From NCBI RefSeq assembly GCF_032854445.1, contig NC_088295.1, forward strand, positions 21,503,385 to 21,563,384: 60,000 nucleotides of DNA, read 5' to 3'. The notes below the pieces were generated by a model, which saw only the letters and a list, made by a program, of their open reading frames with translations, was not told where the DNA came from and ran no database searches. Positions 25,501 through 33,592 of the stretch are shown here, in pieces. Every line of letters starts with the position of its first letter. Within the stretch, counting starts at the first letter, position 1. This stretch comes from Liolophura sinensis (lineage: Eukaryota > Mollusca > Polyplacophora > Chitonida > Chitonidae). The translations under genes were made by a program, and so were the position numbers.

Positions 25501-26838
25501 GGTTTTTAAGGATAAGCAGTAGGCCATGAATACATGTAGTGTGTCAAAAACATACATATAGGTTTTCAATAACGTGCATATGAAGCAGTTGAAAACAAAA
25601 ACATTTTTTTTATCTGTTGCATAGGTTAAATCATGCCCCAAGAAAGCACCTGCTCTATTATTGGGGCTTGGGCGGCAATGGTTTTTTGTGGCAACTTAGG
25701 TCTGAAATGAATGACATGTATCACTAATATCACATCCATGTGCGGATGAAAATCTGTGGATCAGACCTGAGAGAGTTCATTAGTTTCTTGCTAAAGGGCA
25801 GTTGTTTACTCTAAGCACTTTTATTTCATCCAGGCATTCTTGTTTCCTTCACACATAGCTGTCATGTTAAAAGTGAAATATCCAGCTGTAGACCATCAAG
25901 CAATCAAGTCTGGCGCATATCAAAATTGTAGTGGGATATCATTTAGAAAAACCAGCAAAATAATGAGATGTGGAAAATAAATATATAGTTGGATAAACAA
26001 AGATGGGATCACTATTGAACATAGTAAGGTTTTAATAACGTGCTTGTTAGCATGCTAGCGCAGCACAATGACCAAGCAGCCCCTCATCAGTGTAGTCACT
26101 GCGAGTTAAAGATCATCTCATGGTGGCCTCTCTATTCTCAAGTGGGAAAGTCTACCAGCAACTTGCAAATGGTGGTGGGTTTTCCCTGGGATCTGTTCTG
26201 CTTCCTCCAGTTGTAATGCTGGCTGTCGACATGTGTGAAATATTCTTAAGTAGGGCATAATTTCTGTATTTCACTGAAAGTTCGATATGTAAAAATGCAC
26301 CACCAGAAGCACATTAAGGCCTTAAAATAATACTTTTGATACCAACAATTAGTTTTTCTATTAAAAAATTAAGTGACATGTTTGAACAAGTGAAAGATAC
26401 ACATATAGCCATTTAAATAGTTTGCTATGTATTAGACCGTTTAGAGAATGTATAAGACTGAAGTTTCTTTAAAGAAATAGATCTTGTTGCAGATTCTGTA
26501 CACTTCATATCACTTAAGGTGAAAGTTTTCTCTATGTGATGTTAAATGAGGCAGATATTTTGCTAGATTGACAACAAAAACATTTGTGTTACCAAAACTT
26601 GATTAAGAGGTACCTGCATTTATATCTTGCTAAGTAGTCATAATTTAGGAAAAGAATTCTTATTATAAGAAAACACGATGGCTTTGGAATTTGAATAACT
26701 CTTCATCATTGTTTTTGTATTGACAGACAAGCTGAAGATCGCCAGATTACGATGAGTGACTTGACTTTAGCTGTCGGGAAGATGAGACAAACAAAGTTAT
26801 CGGCAATCAGAGCCCCAATGCCTATAGAAGCAGACTGA
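13373..26838 (+). CDS. ATAD1: ATAD1 (Msp1/Thorase) AAA+ ATPase, complete ten-exon gene
   Basis: ATAD1 is a membrane-anchored AAA+ ATPase of the outer mitochondrial membrane and peroxisomes. It pulls mislocalised tail-anchored proteins out of the bilayer and, in neurons, disassembles AMPA-receptor/GRIP complexes. Joining ten exons (144, 42, 178, 69, 89, 43, 197, 51, 149 and 112 bases) gives exactly 357 codons plus stop; the human protein is about 361. Order of features: a membrane segment at about residues 10-32, Walker A GPPGCGKT (127-134), pore loop KWYGES (159-164), Walker B IIFIDEID (182-189, catalytic E187), sensor 1 in MGATNRP (N232), arginine fingers R243/R244 and sensor-2 region FSGSDL (288-293). 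All junctions are GT-AG and in phase. All key catalytic residues are present. The chosen start matches the human N-terminus best, but an in-frame ATG at 13265 with a good context could add 36 residues. Confidence 0.96.
13714..13848 (-). mobile_element. SINE copy with internal deletion and ATTT tail expansion
   Basis: An ATTT microsatellite (13714-13746) leads into GATTGGTGTTTTACGCCG and ATTTCACTTGTATGACAG, then jumps straight to the tRNA-like head CTCCTGGGTCATTACGCTGC ... CTGAGCCACAGAGGC. The roughly 110-base centre is missing. It lies in ATAD1 intron 1. Confidence 0.8.
14529..14716. mobile_element. MITE-like inverted-repeat element in ATAD1 intron 1
   Basis: The left arm (about 14540-14580, TAGTCTGAGATTGCTCTAAC and GTTAGGTTTGGCAAAAT) is repeated inverted at about 14672-14711 with roughly 90% identity. 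There is about 90 bases of unrelated interior and no coding capacity. Confidence 0.7.
15044..15085 (+). CDS. ATAD1: ATAD1 coding exon 2 (42-base microexon)
   Basis: Fourteen codons reading [14 protein letters not shown], aligned with human AEKLMKQIGVKNVK. It is flanked by TTTACAG and GTAATG and is phase 0 on both sides, so skipping it would keep the frame while shortening the linker between the anchor and the ATPase domain. Confidence 0.93.
15357..15534 (+). CDS. ATAD1: ATAD1 coding exon 3
   Basis: Residues 63-121 plus one base. Starts [14 protein letters not shown] and includes the AAA entry motif [17 protein letters not shown] and the RLLQPPKG-like end VLLQPPK. Acceptor TTGGCAG, donor GTGACC. 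Confidence 0.95.
16686..16754 (+). CDS. ATAD1: ATAD1 coding exon 4 (Walker A)
   Basis: Residues 122-144 and one extra base. Carries [20 protein letters not shown], the ATP-binding P-loop with K133. Flanked by TTTACAG and GTGAGT; phase 1 on both sides. Confidence 0.96.
17161..17249 (+). CDS. ATAD1: ATAD1 coding exon 5 (pore loop)
   Basis: Residues 145-174, [18 protein letters not shown] and AEAVFSL. W160 and Y161 are the aromatic pore-loop residues that grip substrate in Msp1-family hexamers. Acceptor ACCAG, donor GTAAGT. Confidence 0.96.
17420..17462 (+). CDS. ATAD1: ATAD1 coding exon 6 (Walker B)
   Basis: Residues 175-188 plus one base, [14 protein letters not shown], with D189 completed by the next exon. 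Contains the Walker B acidic pair D186/E187. Acceptor TTTAAAG, donor GTAAGT. The following intron is 4.3 kb and carries several inserted elements. Confidence 0.96.
17493..18614. mobile_element. TTAA-flanked inverted-repeat element in ATAD1 intron 6
   Basis: Both ends are flanked by TTAA (17489-17492 and 18615-18618). The 24-base terminal repeats start TACTATAAATGCCTTTTTAT on the left and TACTGTAATTGCCTTTTTAT on the right in reverse complement, with three mismatches. The 1,122-base interior has no transposase-like frame and contains the tandem duplication at 17707-18091. The TTAA target is typical of piggyBac-type transposition, but the terminal sequence itself does not prove the family. Confidence 0.65.
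17707..18091 (+). repeat. Tandem duplication, two units of about 192 bp
   Basis: Copy 1 (17707-17898) and copy 2 (17899-18091) both run from CTTTCACAAATCCAGC to GGTGTTTTTTTATCAACTATAC. They differ by a 3-base insertion, one or two substitutions and T-run length, so the duplication is recent. Confidence 0.9.
19049..19229 (+). mobile_element. SINE copy lacking its middle
   Basis: Plus-strand head GGGGACCTCCATGGCTGAGG, then CAGGAGCCTCCCACCACTGC, then a jump to CCCAGCATAATGCTGGCCGG and the tail ACACCAGTCAAATAAATAAAT. It lies in ATAD1 intron 6. Confidence 0.8.
19880..20013 (+). repeat. Degenerate minisatellite, left part
   Basis: Repeats of GATTGCTGTGTTAC and CTGATCTGTAGCTA spaced about 40-50 bases apart. 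The same motif pair reappears from 21494, on the other side of the element at 20014-21493. Confidence 0.55.
20014..21493. mobile_element. Inverted-repeat element inserted in a minisatellite
   Basis: Terminal 23-base repeats (left CGGCAAATGACATAAAGTTT, right in reverse complement CAGTAAATGACCTAAAGTTT) match at 20 of 23 positions. Related minisatellite units lie on both sides. A hairpin (CCTGGGATACAC / GTGTCCCAGG, 21444-21470) sits just inside the right end. No transposase frame is visible, so it is a non-autonomous 1.48-kb element. No clear target-site duplication was seen. Confidence 0.6.
21494..21715 (+). repeat. Degenerate minisatellite, right part
   Basis: Five or so imperfect units built on CTGATCTGTAACTGC, TTGCTGTGTTAC and CATACCATATTG, about 40-45 bases each, ending just before ATAD1 exon 7. 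Confidence 0.6.
21721..21917 (+). CDS. ATAD1: ATAD1 coding exon 7 (sensor 1, arginine fingers)
   Basis: Residues 189-254. Begins [19 protein letters not shown], then QFMSFWDGL, sensor 1 MGATNRP and AILRRMP with R243/R244. Acceptor ATTACAG, donor GTAAGT. Confidence 0.96.
22330..22380 (+). CDS. ATAD1: ATAD1 coding exon 8
   Basis: Seventeen codons, [17 protein letters not shown], matching human ALKQREAILKLILKNEN at the start of the small AAA lid domain. Acceptor TTTCACAG, donor GTATGT; phase 0 on both sides. Confidence 0.94.
22520..22618. repeat. Short inverted-repeat (MITE-like) element in ATAD1 intron 8
   Basis: The left arm GTTACTCATTGACAGGATA and the right arm TGTCCTGTCACTGAGTAAC are reverse complements with two mismatches, about 65 bases apart. 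Confidence 0.5.
23120..23306. repeat. Dispersed repeat fragment
   Basis: AAAGTATCCCACAGGAAGTT and AGAAAGCATAACTTTTT match the 12900 copy. The later CAGGTGTGTGAGTTATTTCTA resembles 50896-50917 (CAGGCGTGAGCTATTTCTAC). Confidence 0.45.
23433..24639. mobile_element. TTAA-flanked inverted-repeat element in ATAD1 intron 8
   Basis: Perfect 19-base terminal repeats (AGGATTAGTGTCCAGATTT and its reverse complement) are flanked by TTAA on both sides (23429-23432 and 24640-24643). The 1,207-base interior has only short frames, the longest 91 codons and unrecognised. It is probably a non-autonomous element inserted at TTAA, with termini different from the 17493 element. Confidence 0.75.
25349..25497 (+). 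CDS. ATAD1: ATAD1 coding exon 9 (lid domain, sensor 2)
   Basis: Residues 272-320 plus two bases. Contains [18 protein letters not shown], equivalent to human VAQETDGFSGSDLKEMCR. Acceptor TTGTAG, donor GTAGGT. Confidence 0.95.
26035..26270 (+). mobile_element. Diverged SINE copy
   Basis: Plus-strand order matches the SINE: AGCATGCTAGCGCAGCACAA, TCACTGCGAGTTAAAG, GGTGGGTTTTCCCTGGGAT and GAAATATTCTTAAGTAGGGC. It lies in ATAD1 intron 9. Confidence 0.65.
26727..26838 (+). CDS. ATAD1: ATAD1 coding exon 10 and stop
   Basis: Completes R321 and ends with D357 before TGA at 26836-26838. The helix [17 protein letters not shown] aligns with human VQQQDLHRAIEKMKKSK. The tail after it is not conserved. 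Confidence 0.93.
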
Positions 26839-27159
26839 GTTTCATGAGAATTATAGAATATACATGTTTGTAGTCAGCTAAAGGGCTGTACAATTCAAGA
26901 ATATGATTTTGGTTTTTGTTTTCTGGGCATTGTGTAAGAGATATTTCTGAATTGTGTGTGTAAGTTATTACTGTGTACAGAAAGTGTGAATGAAAAACAA
27001 CAAAATGATGTGTGTAAAATGTAGACATTTTTTTATAGATACAGTCGTTCTTGATCATGTTAACTATGGGATCAGTGTTGCATTTTGTCAATCTTTTGAT
27101 TGATGTTCTGCTTTACTGCTAAGTATATTAGTCATTATGGTTTACATCAGCATTGAAAT

Positions 27160-27165
27160 AATAAA
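27160..27165 (+). terminator. Candidate ATAD1 poly(A) signal, proximal
   Basis: AATAAA 322 bases after the stop codon. A second hexamer lies at 27278-27283. A T-rich stretch follows within 200 bases. Confidence 0.4.
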
Positions 27166-28058
27166 TCCTAGGAAAGTTTTGTCACAGTTATTATATATTC
27201 AAGAATAGTTATTCATCTTCAGTCATTGAATTGGGCTTATGTAATGCATGGCTGTGTTTTAGAGGTGCTAGGTCATCAATAAAAAATTGGTTCTTGGAAG
27301 TAACTGCCCCCTGCCAGAAAAAAATAGGGCAGTAGCAAAAGTTTTTTTTTTTTCAATCTGGCTAATGAAAAAGATAAGACTTTTAAAGAAATTAACGTTG
27401 TTATAATAGTAAAGAAATTCCACATAAAGCCCAATGTACATTTTTGGTTGTAGGATCTTTTTTTTTTTTAATGATGGCCTTCCTAATGAAACACCTATTG
27501 ATTTGAAGACATCCGTGTAGTCATTTGTTATGGTAGATTTAAACAATTGACTACGCCTATGCTTACAGCCTGTTATGTGTTTATCACCATTATTGGCCAA
27601 ACATTGTCTTGAGCTCGCCCTCTGTGTATATATGTTTGTCAATATCTCCCTGGGATGAACCTGTTGGATTTTATCAACATTCATGTTCAAGCCTGGATAA
27701 AGTGTTTGTATTATGAACTGTAGCAGTTAAGTAGGCAGACACTCTATATATATTTGCATTCCTCTTGAATGTGGAAATTTTGCATTTGAGGTGCTAGCTT
27801 TTGATACAGTCTGTTGAAGAATTAAACATACATTTAGAGATATAAAGTTCTGTGAATGGGTACGCTGAGATAACAATGAAATTTTCATATTTTGGATGAC
27901 ATCCTGTTCATACAGTATGATGATGTGATTTTAGTGTAACAATGTGTAAAAACGTGTGTGAATATTATTGTCCTCTATACATTTTGTAACCAAACTTATG
28001 GACGTTTACACTTACTTGTAGAAAAAAGTCTTTTCTTTTAGCTTGTACAGCAGAATTT

Positions 28059-28064
28059 AATAAA
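28059..28064 (+). terminator. Candidate ATAD1 poly(A) signal, distal
   Basis: AATAAA in TTTAATAAACTAACG, followed by a GTGTGACA element about 20 bases downstream. It is the last plausible signal before the minisatellite. Confidence 0.4.
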
Positions 28065-28359
28065 CTAACGACATACACAAAAGTGTGACAAATAGTAAGC
28101 CTACGTTTGAATATTTGTGCATAGTATTTCTTATATACTTGTATATACTCTTATAATAATACGGTAACCAAGCGATCTGTTTTGAAAATCTGTTGGCTTA
28201 ACTTTTGGTTGATGGATGACAATCCAGTCTAGAGACCCATTAGACTGATGATAGTTGATAGTTGAACTACTCAGCTCTGCACACTGAATGTACACTGCAA
28301 TGGCCAAAAGGGTTAGAATATCCAAAACTGGACTAACAATCTTTGCATAAGAGGACAGT

Positions 28360-29000
28360 AAACAGTACACTTCCTGGTTGGGCAGTCTGCACAAAGGCAT
28401 AACTCATAGAGCACTTCCTGGTTGGGCTCTTCTGCACAAGGGCATAATCCAGAGTACACTTCCTGGTTGGGCTCTCTGCACAAGGGCACAAGACAGACTA
28501 CACTTCCTAGTTGGGCTCAGCACAAGGGCATATGCCAAAGTATGCTTCCTGGTTGAGCTCTATGCATAAGGTCGTATGCCAAAGCACACTTCCTGGTTTG
28601 GAGAGTTTGCACAAGTGCATAAGCCAGAGCACACTTTCTGGTTTGGACAGTTTGCACAAAGGAATAAGCCAGAGCACACTTCCTGGTTTGGACAGTTTGC
28701 ACAAGGGCATAAGCCAGAGTACACTTCCTTGTTGGGCTCTCTGTATAAGGTCGTATGCCAGAGCACACTTCCTGGTTGGGCTCTCTGCACAAGGACATAA
28801 GCCAGAGTACACTTACTGGTTGGGCTCTCTGCATAAGGTCGTATACCAGAGCACACTTCCTGGTTGGGCTCTCTGCACAAGGGCATAAGCCAGAGTACAC
28901 TTCCTGGTTGAGCTCTCTGCACAAGGTCGTATCTCAGAGTACACTTCCTTGTTGGGCAGTCTGCACAATAGCACATACCATAGTACACTTCCTGGGTGGG
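28360..29000 (+). repeat. Minisatellite, 15 units of 44-45 bp
   Basis: TTCCTGGTTGGGCTCTCTGC and CAAGGGCATAAGCCAGAGTA alternate through about 15 units. Successive unit starts are at 28371, 28415, 28460, 28504, 28546, 28590, 28635, 28680, 28725, 28769, 28813, 28857, 28901, 28945 and 28989. Units vary between 'LIKE TTGGGCTCTCTGC' and 'TTTGGACAGTTTGC' subtypes. It has few stops, so long frames appear on both strands, but none shows gene structure. Confidence 0.93.
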
Positions 29001-29214
29001 TATAGCAAAACCTATGAAATGAGTATATTTTGTAACCTTATACATGTTGAGCAAATTCTTTGAAGATCGGCTCTAAATTTAATTAAAGATTATCGGCTAA
29101 ATTTATATTCAGTTTAGAGTTCACTTCCCTGGAGCACAGGGAATTTGAATGTTTTTTACCACATACATACACATAAAGCGTATCCTATGTACATACTTAA
29201 TAATATCCATGCAG

Positions 29215-29400
29215 AGGGCTAACTTTAGTCGAGCGGATGAGATGCTTGCCTAAAACTCGCAATAGGACATCAGTAAATAGCCAAAGATTGACGGGTACAC
29301 CTGGCTCTCCAATTTCCTCCACCCATATAACCGTTCGCCTTTGTATATAAGTGAAACGTGATTGATAGGGAAGACGAGGCTGGACGAGTTAAAGATCACG
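29215..29400 (+). mobile_element. Possible strongly diverged SINE
   Basis: The segment TTTCCTCCACCCATATAACC followed by TATATAAGTGAAA resembles the SINE body and tail. The presumed head at 29220-29250 is only weakly tRNA-like. Confidence 0.4.
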
Positions 29401-32400
29401 TGGGGATCATCATAACCATATTAGATGCCGCTTGATACTTACGTTTTGTTTAGGTTGTAGGCCTATGTTCCGACACTGTAAAATATCACACAGTATATAT
29501 GCGTGCGGCACCTCGTTCTAAAATTTTAACTCTGAGGAGTGTCAAGCCCTTGCACGTAAAAATAGAAATAAGAATAGACGGACAGATGTCAGACAACATA
29601 TTTACAGGTGTGTAAAGCTATTTATTTCTAAATCTCAATATCTCCGAAGCATTCATTATTTTGGGGAATCGACTGCTCAAGCAGTCCATACTCTTTACAG
29701 ATCTTTACAGGAGAGAAAGAGAGACCGAAACTTATTCGCGGTTTGTCAGCCCGCGCGAATGAGCTTTCTTCGAGGGTTGAAAAACATGAAATATGTTAAG
29801 CGTCTTCGGTAAAGGTTTCAAGATTATTTGTGTTTTATATCAGTGGTTACGGGTCGGTGACTTTGTTATTAAACGTATATTTACACACAGTTTCAGTGGT
29901 TTTAGGGGTAACATTTCTTGTTATTCTGTCGCCCGACATGAATATTCATCAGGGCGCAGAGTAATTAAACCAAGTGTAGTGTGTGGGTCTTGGCGGCAAT
30001 CGTCCGAGGTGGGGTGGGGGTTGATTGTAAAGGTACAATGGCAAATTTCGTGCAGTGTAAAGACGGTGATACAATTTAATCGGTTGTGGATAATGGATGT
30101 AAGTCATTTCATTACCTTCGTCGTTTAAATTTTTGGACGTATGTTCAAGTATATAGAAACTAAGGTTTCAAAGTGTCCCAGCATTAGCATATCCGCATAA
30201 AGTACACTAAACATTTAGCGACCGCCATTCTGAAAACTGTCTCCTCCAATGGTGTTAAATGATTTTCTGTACATAACCGACCAATTTAATCATCACATGT
30301 TTTTTATAAAACTTTTTTTTTACATTGTCCTAAAAGTGGCATGAATAAGGTGTCATAACAGAGCCACTAACTGAAGGTCTCATTTGACTGCATGCATATG
30401 AGGAACCACATCTCTTCATACATTAAAAAAAATCTAGGCGTCGAAACAGACAGCATGCCAGTCTTTAACGATAATGGATGTTCCGGGTCAGTGACTGCAA
30501 GACTGATTTCCAAAACAGTTTTCAACACAAACCACCGAAATAACTAAGAAAGTATATAAAGTAAGAAATTAGGACGGATCTATGTAAATAGATTTACCCA
30601 CCATTTAAAAATCTCAAAGTATCGTTGTAACTTTGCACTTCAAATAACATGTGTTAAAATTTATCAGCTTTCTTAGATACCGTACGAAAATAGACGATAA
30701 AAGGCCAGAATTCAGCACAAAGTATACCTCACATGCCTATATACTGAAATAAAAACCCACCACCACTGAGCGGCTCTTAAAACTTGAGACCATCACCATC
30801 AACGAAAAACATGACCTTTCATTTGTTCCCGGAGAAAACCACCGACCTTTAGCAAATTACAGGCGAACTTTCCCAAGCACGTCATATTGCATGGCATGCC
30901 GTCTCCATTCTCCGTGGAAGAATGGGATGGAACCCATACGTATCCATAACCTAACGACTGAAAGACAAGTGCTTTTTATACCAGCTCTTCTAAGTAGACT
31001 TTGTATTTTTACTGACGAGCTTCTAGTCACGTTTAAAACCCAAAAATGCACACCACATTGGTGGAAGGCGAGTGTACGAAAAGTTAGAGCGCGGTGGAAT
31101 TCATTAATTCCCTGTCCAAGACTGGGGTTGAAGTCGCGCGTTGTGTACTCTAACGATTGAAAGCGTAGTAAGCATTCGGTAACGAAGACTTATTATCAGT
31201 GATGTATATTATATTTGTGTATAGGCCCATATATGTATTCGTATAATGTGAGTCTTCAACTATTGATGGTGATCTGATCCAGTTTAGTTGTTTAGTCTCC
31301 CCCAGAACGCATGTATAGTTTGTAACAGAGTGCTTATCTGTCTCCCGTCTCAGCTGTGTTTGACCACGCACCTCACTACGATCAGACGCCTCGCTAACTT
31401 TTTCACTGGCCCGTAAATTTTTCGCTGAATGGCCTTTTCTGCGTCATATCATAGCTGCGTCTAAGATACGCCAACGTCTATAAATACGCATGGGTGATTT
31501 CACAACACAGATATCTCGGTTGACACCGAGATACCTTAACAGAAATCCATATTTCTTTGAAGAATAAATACATGTACGTTGGCCTAGTGATCCATAATAA
31601 CTAACTTGACACACGCTTCACGCATACCTTTGTGACCATTTTCCATGAATATATTATATACAGAAAGATTAATTTGTGAAATCCTGTTTGCCAGCTGTAT
31701 ACAGCAAGGAAGTGAATCACGTCCATTATTAATCAGAGCAGTTGAGAACAGAGAAAAAAATAAACTAATAACATCCAACGAGAAACTGAGAAGAGACATG
31801 GCGTAATCTGCCGTTTGTAGTGTAACTACAGGCTATACCGATACTATGTATATTAAGTGCAACATTGATTTGGTAGTGCTTGGCAGTTCACCTTTGCTGC
31901 TTAACTTTAAATATTTCGTCATAGTGCTATAATATATTGATTACGGTTCCACAGTGAAACCTATATCCAGTCCACATGGGTACACATATCATTATTACGT
32001 GACATGGGGTACAACACCCAGGATTTCAAAAAATATATACAGAGGCATGTACAGATTGTTAATTTCTGCAACTTATTTATGGAATTCACATAAGCTAAGG
32101 CCGCCGAGTGAAAAGCGTGAGTTGTGCATTTGTCCCACTATGAAGTATATACAATGGTCAGAGAGACATACACATTAAATGGTTATGATTTAATTATATT
32201 TACACGAATATGTGCTAAATTCCATGACAAGAATGTTCTAACAATCATTGTACAGACGCTGGACTGTTTTACAGGTTGTTTGCGTCTTGTATATGTTCGT
32301 GGGTTGTAAGTTAGTACATGTTGTATGGTGTCAGCTGGTCGTTACCACCCGTGTTATGTGTACACGTTGCGACTGTCCCAGTTCTGCACGGACTCCTGGA

Positions 32401-32450
32401 CAGTCGTGTCATGCCATATCAGCTCTATATCAGGCGTATATATGATAAAC

Positions 32451-32546
32451 ACTAGCGGCTCGTCTTGTTCACACTGACTTGCACCCTCTGCTGAGTGGAC
32501 ACGCCTCCGGCCGCTAGTTTTGGCTATATCACCGGTCAGACGAGCC
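32451..32546. repeat. Overlapping palindromes upstream of the PRKG1 alpha exon
   Basis: ACTAGCGGC (32451-32459) pairs with GCCGCTAGT (32510-32518). The overlapping GGCTCGTCT (32457-32465) pairs with AGACGAGCC (32538-32546). The two stems share bases and so are mutually exclusive. Confidence 0.6.
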
Positions 32547-33092
32547 TTCTTTAACTTTTATTATTATCCACTACAATGACTGGACAACTGACGGGCCGCT
32601 GTCGCAGATGATACATTGATGTCCTTGTTTTGTGCCTGTGGCTAACGCGAAAGTCAACCGTAAAGTCAGTCCTAAGACAGTCGCCTCGACCTTTCCAGTG
32701 AGTGCGCCTGACAGAAAAGGACTTCCCACCCCGAGTCTGCCAGCGCTGGCTGATGTCTATTACCCATCCATGAACAGTTAATCGGAGAACGTAGCACTGT
32801 TTCCAAAGTTTACTCTGACTTCTAACGTTTTCAGCCGCTTGAGCATTCACACTGCTTACCTAGTGTTAAGCAAGTATCCGTGGTAATTTAGAACTCCACG
32901 CGTCGCTATAATTTACAGCCAGTCCGTGAAAAGTGGTAATAGAAGAAAATTCCTTGGCTGGAGTTTCGGTAAGGCTATTAGCCAGCGTATTGGATACAAG
33001 AGGATTGCTAATATTTGGTGTTGCCGCTGCTGGTGCTGGCAGTCGGCTGTGTACAGCATTGCCTGGGAGATATACCCGTGTAAACTATCTCC

Positions 33093-33592
33093 ATGTCGAC
33101 CCTGCGTTCTGTGACCAGAAGCTGGAAAGACCTGAACTGTAACACAGAGACAGAGATCTCAGAACACAGGAGGGCTGCCCGCAATGGCACGAACAGGGAG
33201 GCGACATCACACATCTCATCAACACCTCAAGCAGGCGGCAAAGTTGCGTCTAACACCAACAGTAACATATTGAGTGGATCTCGAGGAACAGCTTTGGCCC
33301 GCACGTCTTCGTCCCCCAGCATGGCCAGTTTACAGGAACTGCAGAAACTGCTTCGGCAGAAGGATGACAGGATTTGGGAAATGCAAAGACTTTTGGATGA
33401 AAAGGACGCTAAAATTGAACAGCTGAAAAGTCAGTTACACAAGTATCAGTCGATCCTGCCCCAGACAGGCACCCCTTTCTCGGGAGGACGGCGGAAGCAG
33501 AGGGCTCAGGGTATATCAGCCGAACCCCAGTCACATCTGTCATACCAGGAATTGTCCAAGCAAGTTTTCAGAAAATATTCCAAATCACCAAG
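33093..33592 (+). CDS. PRKG1: PRKG1 alternative first coding exon, I-alpha type
   Basis: cGMP-dependent protein kinase I phosphorylates Ser/Thr targets downstream of NO/cGMP; its N-terminus sets dimerisation, partner choice and autoinhibition. From the internal ATG at 33321 the exon reads MASLQELQKLLRQKDDRI..., a heptad leucine zipper ending in QLHKYQSILP. It is followed by the autoinhibitory segment RAQGISAEPQ and FRKYSKS. The last two match vertebrate PKG I-alpha RAQGISAEPQ and FRKFTKS. The exon ends two bases into a codon at a GTCAGT donor (33593). The frame also opens upstream to ATG 33093, preceded by an in-frame TAA at 33081, which would add a 76-residue Ser/Thr/Asn-rich extension. ATG 33321 has the stronger context (A at -3, G at +4); ATG 33093 has T at -3. 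Position 42 is Tyr where mammals have the redox Cys. cGMP-binding and kinase domains lie outside the window. Confidence 0.92.

Larger units (their letters stand above)
26839..28064 (+). other. ATAD1: Probable ATAD1 3' UTR
   Basis: This AT-rich stretch after the stop codon has no other gene and contains three AATAAA hexamers (27160, 27278 and 28059). The UTR length depends on which is used; no transcript evidence is available in the sequence alone. Confidence 0.55.
28065..33092. other. ATAD1-PRKG1 intergenic region and PRKG1 5' flank
   Basis: Contains the 44-45 bp minisatellite (28360-29000), a diverged SINE (29215-29400) and otherwise no convincing gene. The last 650 bases are GC-richer and contain the palindromes at 32451-32546. 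No ATG occurs between about 32921 and 33092, so the 33093 ATG would be the first in a transcript starting in that interval. I could not identify the transcription start. Confidence 0.5.

Noticed and set aside
28360-29000. CRISPR array
   Set aside because: Units are contiguous tandem repeats without unique spacers, in animal DNA; the 38351 array fails for the same reason.
28378-29063. Overlapping frames of 63-164 codons on both strands
   Set aside because: They are translations of the 44-45 bp minisatellite; the same unit is read in different frames and strands, with no gene structure.
29793-30128. 111-codon plus-strand frame between ATAD1 and PRKG1
   Set aside because: No recognisable domain, low-complexity hydrophobic start and ordinary AT-rich composition; probably chance.
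32926-33142. Upstream ORFs overlapping the PRKG1 alpha start
   Set aside because: Both candidate frames begin with GTG; no ATG is present between about 32921 and 33092.
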